A DNA stretch of 26,681 bases from Anaeromyces robustus (lineage: Eukaryota; Neocallimastigomycota; Neocallimastigomycetes; Neocallimastigales; Neocallimastigaceae), in the NCBI GenBank assembly GCA_002104895.1, contig MCFG01000584.1:1-26681 (forward strand), written 5' to 3'. Shown piece after piece: positions 11,096-26,681 of the stretch (positions are counted from its first letter, which is position 1; each line of letters opens with the position of its first letter). The notes under the pieces are model-generated. The model saw nothing but the letters and a program-made list of their open reading frames with translations, was not told the origin of the DNA and did no database searches. A program made the translations under genes and the position numbers.

Positions 11096-11564
11096 AATCA
11101 AAAAACAACGAAACTAAAAAAAAAAAAAAAAAATAGAAATAAAAAAATCTAGTAATAATAAAAATAATAATGTTGAAAAAAAAAATTAATAAAGAAAATA
11201 AATAAATATTTTAAGATTTAAAAATACAAATACTGTATATTACATAAATTATATAGAATTATTCTTTTCAAGATGTTTATTTTATTTTTTATTAATTTAT
11301 TTATGTATTTAACAATTTTTTCTTTATTTTTTTTAATTTTTTTTTTTTTTTTAAATAATTATAATATTCATATATATTTATTTGTTTCCAAAAAAAAATA
11401 ATTAAAAATATCACCTTTCAAATTTTTTTTATAAACTTATCATGTAATATTTCATATGAATACAATGGAATTAAATTTCATGCCTTACCATCAACTATAT
11501 ATTTTTAAATATTATAATTAATTTGAAAATCATGTTGAGAGAAATTGGAAATAATAAAAAAAAG

Positions 11565-11760
11565 TTAATTTTTCTTTATATTAAAATTTTCAACAAGAAA
11601 GGCTGGTTTATCTTTTTTACGTGAGTTTAACCAATCTTTAATTTCTAAAATAGCTTTATAACTATAAAGTTGTTGAATAGACACAGGAATATAAGCATTA
11701 CTAACTAAATAAGTGGAACTGCAAAAGGTTATAATATTAATTGTATTCAAAGGGATCAGA
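11565..11760 (-). pseudogene. Possible remnant of a host gene, perhaps a clamp-loader-like ATPase
   Basis: The minus strand stays open over about 65 residues in a segment less AT-biased than its surroundings. The readable part includes SNAYIPVSIQQLYSYKA, then ILEIKDWLNSRKKDKPAFLV. This is reminiscent of the start of the AAA+ domain of RFC1, Rad17 or Elg1-type clamp loaders (KYxPxS.., a conserved Lys, then a WL pair and LL before the P-loop). The residues where GPPGxGKT should follow read VENFNIKKN instead, so no P-loop is present. A possible splice acceptor (TTTTGCAG) lies just upstream. Short length, missing P-loop and no neighbouring exons point to a fragment. It could equally be a chance open frame. 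Confidence 0.25.
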
Positions 11761-12463
11761 GTAAAATGAGCAATATGTATATAAATGAACGCATATACAG
11801 ATGCCTCCTATGTAAATGCTAATCAAATCTTCTGAGTACTGATTTGTAATTATTAAGGAAGAGAAATTTTGAATTATGATGTCAGATATATTTACTGTTA
11901 TCAATTTCTTGTAGAATAATTACAATATCGGTTTGAAAATGTGAAATTGAAATAAAAGAGACATTTATATTCCAATTAATATAAAAATTAAAGAATAGAG
12001 AGCTACGATTGAGGTATTTATAAAACTCAGTATATTATATTAACAAAAGAAAATATAAATTCTTCTATAGATTATATATAAATAATAAATAATAATCCTT
12101 ATATAAAAATTATGAAAAAAAAAGCTATTAAAATAAATACTATATTAATAAAAATTATAATTCTAATTTATTTTCTGTGCATACAATAATTTTATTTACT
12201 TATTTATTTTTTATTTTAATAATAAATACATGATAATTACATAATACTAATAATCTTTTTTTAAAGATAAATATTTTCTTTTTTGGATAATTAATTAAAT
12301 AATAAAAAAAAATTATTCTTTAGAGAATAAAATAAATAGTTAAATAATTATTTATTGTTGCAAATAATAAATTATATACAAATGATTATTAAATGTTTAA
12401 AAAAAATGAAATAAAAAAATAAATAAAATTTAAATATAATAAAAATGAAATTGTTCTTTGATT

Positions 12464-20498
<8,035 letters not shown>

Positions 20499-21236
20499 AG
20501 TTATCACAGTTTCATCAAAAATGAGAAAATAACAGAGTTGTAAATCTACATATTTTTATTTAAAATGTAAATTTAATACATAAAAATAATAGTAAAAAAG
20601 TGAATTATTATATTATTATAAATAACCTTCAATAAAATAAATCAAGCATACGAAAATCGGATTTATTATTGTTTTTGATGATATAATATACATAAATGAA
20701 TATAATCCATTCTTTTAATTTTTTAATTAATAGAGAAAAAGAAGAAAAAAAAGATATTTTATATATTTAATATATTATATATATATATATTAATAATTAA
20801 CAAATATGTTATGTATAAATTAATGTATATTAATACCAACAATTTTTTTTGTAATGATCGATTGATCATTATATAATTGATTATTTTTATTCATTTTTGA
20901 ATAAATATTATTTTATATTCGTTTTATTTGTATTAAATGTGTTTCTTTAAATATTAACAAAAAATAATAATAAAAAAAATAAAAATATTAAATAATGAAA
21001 ATTTTGAAAAAAAAAAAGAGAATTTAAAAAAAATTTTTATTAAAACAAAAATATTATGAAAATTAAAAATATTTTCAAAAAAAAAATGAAAATTAAAATA
21101 TTTAAATATATAAATTTTTAAACATAACGTAAAAATTAATATTTTATATATAATAAAAATTCATAAAAAAAACATGGAAAAATAAAATTAAAATGAAAAA
21201 TTAAATTAAAAAAATAAAAAAAAAATTACATTAAAA

Positions 21237-21325
21237 TAATTATTTTAATATTTGAAAAATGACGATAAACATTGAAAATTTTAAATGTTTAAATCATCAT
21301 TTTCAAATACTAATTATTAATTATT
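21237..21325. repeat. Imperfect long inverted repeat
   Basis: The left arm includes ATATTTGAAAAATGACGAT then AAACATT (about 21247-21273). The right arm starts AATGTTTAAATCATCA (about 21284) and continues to TTTCAAATACTAATTATT. The arms pair over about 35-40 bases with a few mismatches and small gaps around a centre of about 10 bases. It could be a small decayed inverted-repeat element or a cruciform near the promoter of copy 1. Confidence 0.5.
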
Positions 21326-21522
21326 TATTTATGTGTATGTAACTATTATATAACTTTTTTCTTTTTTTTTTTTTTTATTTAATAACAAATTATTAAATTA
21401 TTTATTTAATTGTGTTATTAAATATATATGTCAATTTTATGTGATGACAAAAAATATATTAATAGTAAGGGTTTTTTTTGTCCATACTTATAAATCTAAA
21501 ACCTAAAAAATTTTATTTTATT

Positions 21523-21634
<112 letters not shown>

Positions 21635-22277
21635 ATTTTTTTTAATAATATTTTTTAAATTAATATATTTGTTAATAAACAATATAATAATATAATTATA
21701 TATAAAATATAAAATATAAAATATTTATAATTTTTTTTATATCCATATAAAAAAAATAATAACCTTTTTTAATATATTCCTGTTATAATATAAATAAATC
21801 AATTTTATATCATTTTAACTTTATTCTTTTCTTTCTAATTATTATTTTGTTTCAAAAACTTAATTTTAAAACAATAATAATATAGTTTTGTTCCAAAACA
21901 CGTAATTTGATATTTTATATTTAGCTTTTTAAAATTATATAAATAATTAGATAATAAATTTTATAAAATAATATAAATAATAGGAAAAATAAATATTTAG
22001 TTATTCATGATATCTGAGTCAAAAAAAAAAAAAAATAAAGCTTTTTTCTTGAAATTATTTAAATTTAATTAAATATTAATTATATTATTTATAAAAGTAA
22101 AAAAGATAATAATTTATATATTTACCGTGAGGAAATTTTTCTTTTATAATAATTTTTTAATTTTTTATATAATGATTATATACAATAAAATATTAGGAAA
22201 TAGTTTTTCTTTTTTTTTCTTTTTTTTTTTCTTTTTATTTATTTATTTAATATTTAAAAGTAAAGAAATCTTTTCTT

Positions 22278-26681
<4,404 letters not shown>

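Larger units (their letters stand above)
10700..12463. other. AT-rich spacer between rhomboid B and the TmcB/TmcC-like gene
   Basis: The two neighbouring genes converge here, so both 3' ends lie in this stretch. It holds an AAT/AATT satellite (about 10826-11095), A/T runs, and a segment of milder composition (about 11520-12060) with one possible gene remnant described separately. Nothing else is supported. Confidence 0.6.

Overview
The window looks like nuclear DNA of an anaerobic gut fungus (Neocallimastigomycota) or a very similar AT-rich lower eukaryote. Non-coding DNA is almost pure A/T with long homopolymers and 3-, 4-, 5- and 7-base microsatellites. Genes carry many short GT-AG introns, coding regions are rich in Asn, Lys, Ile and Tyr, and every gene reaching its 3' end stops with TAA in the standard code. 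No bacterial-type operons, Shine-Dalgarno sites or recognisable RNA genes were seen.

Layout. 1-363: a sharply bounded, GC-richer non-coding block ending in poly(A), probably the 3' tail of a non-LTR (LINE-type) element. 364-2395: AT-rich spacer. 2396-4430 (+): three-exon rhomboid intramembrane serine protease A. 4431-7587: spacer with a 42-base A run and one hairpin. 7588-10699 (+): three-exon rhomboid protease B, a diverged tandem paralogue with the same two intron positions but an unrelated, repeat-built N-terminus. 10700-12463: spacer with an AAT satellite and one possible gene remnant. 12464-20498 (-): a 29-exon gene for a large multi-pass membrane protein (1296 residues) that I place in the TmcB/TmcC-like family. 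20499-22277: intergenic spacer and presumed promoter of that gene. 22278-26681 (-): the 3' part of a second, tandem copy of the same gene, leaving the window at its upstream side.

The main result is the spliced reconstruction of the TmcB/TmcC-like pair. All 29 exons of copy 1 join in one open frame with matching intron phases. Several are tiny (11, 17, 18, 21 and 25 nt), and copy 2 keeps the same exon boundaries. The copies are recent tandem duplicates whose introns still align, yet the same introns carry different satellite expansions, and amino-acid changes cluster in one loop of the last exon.

The two gene pairs need not work together. Rhomboids cleave membrane proteins within the bilayer, and TmcB/TmcC-like proteins are multi-pass membrane proteins of poorly known, probably sensory, role. 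Both pairs show tandem duplication followed by fast change of low-complexity parts and conservation of membrane cores. Family names rest on recognised motifs and not on a database search.
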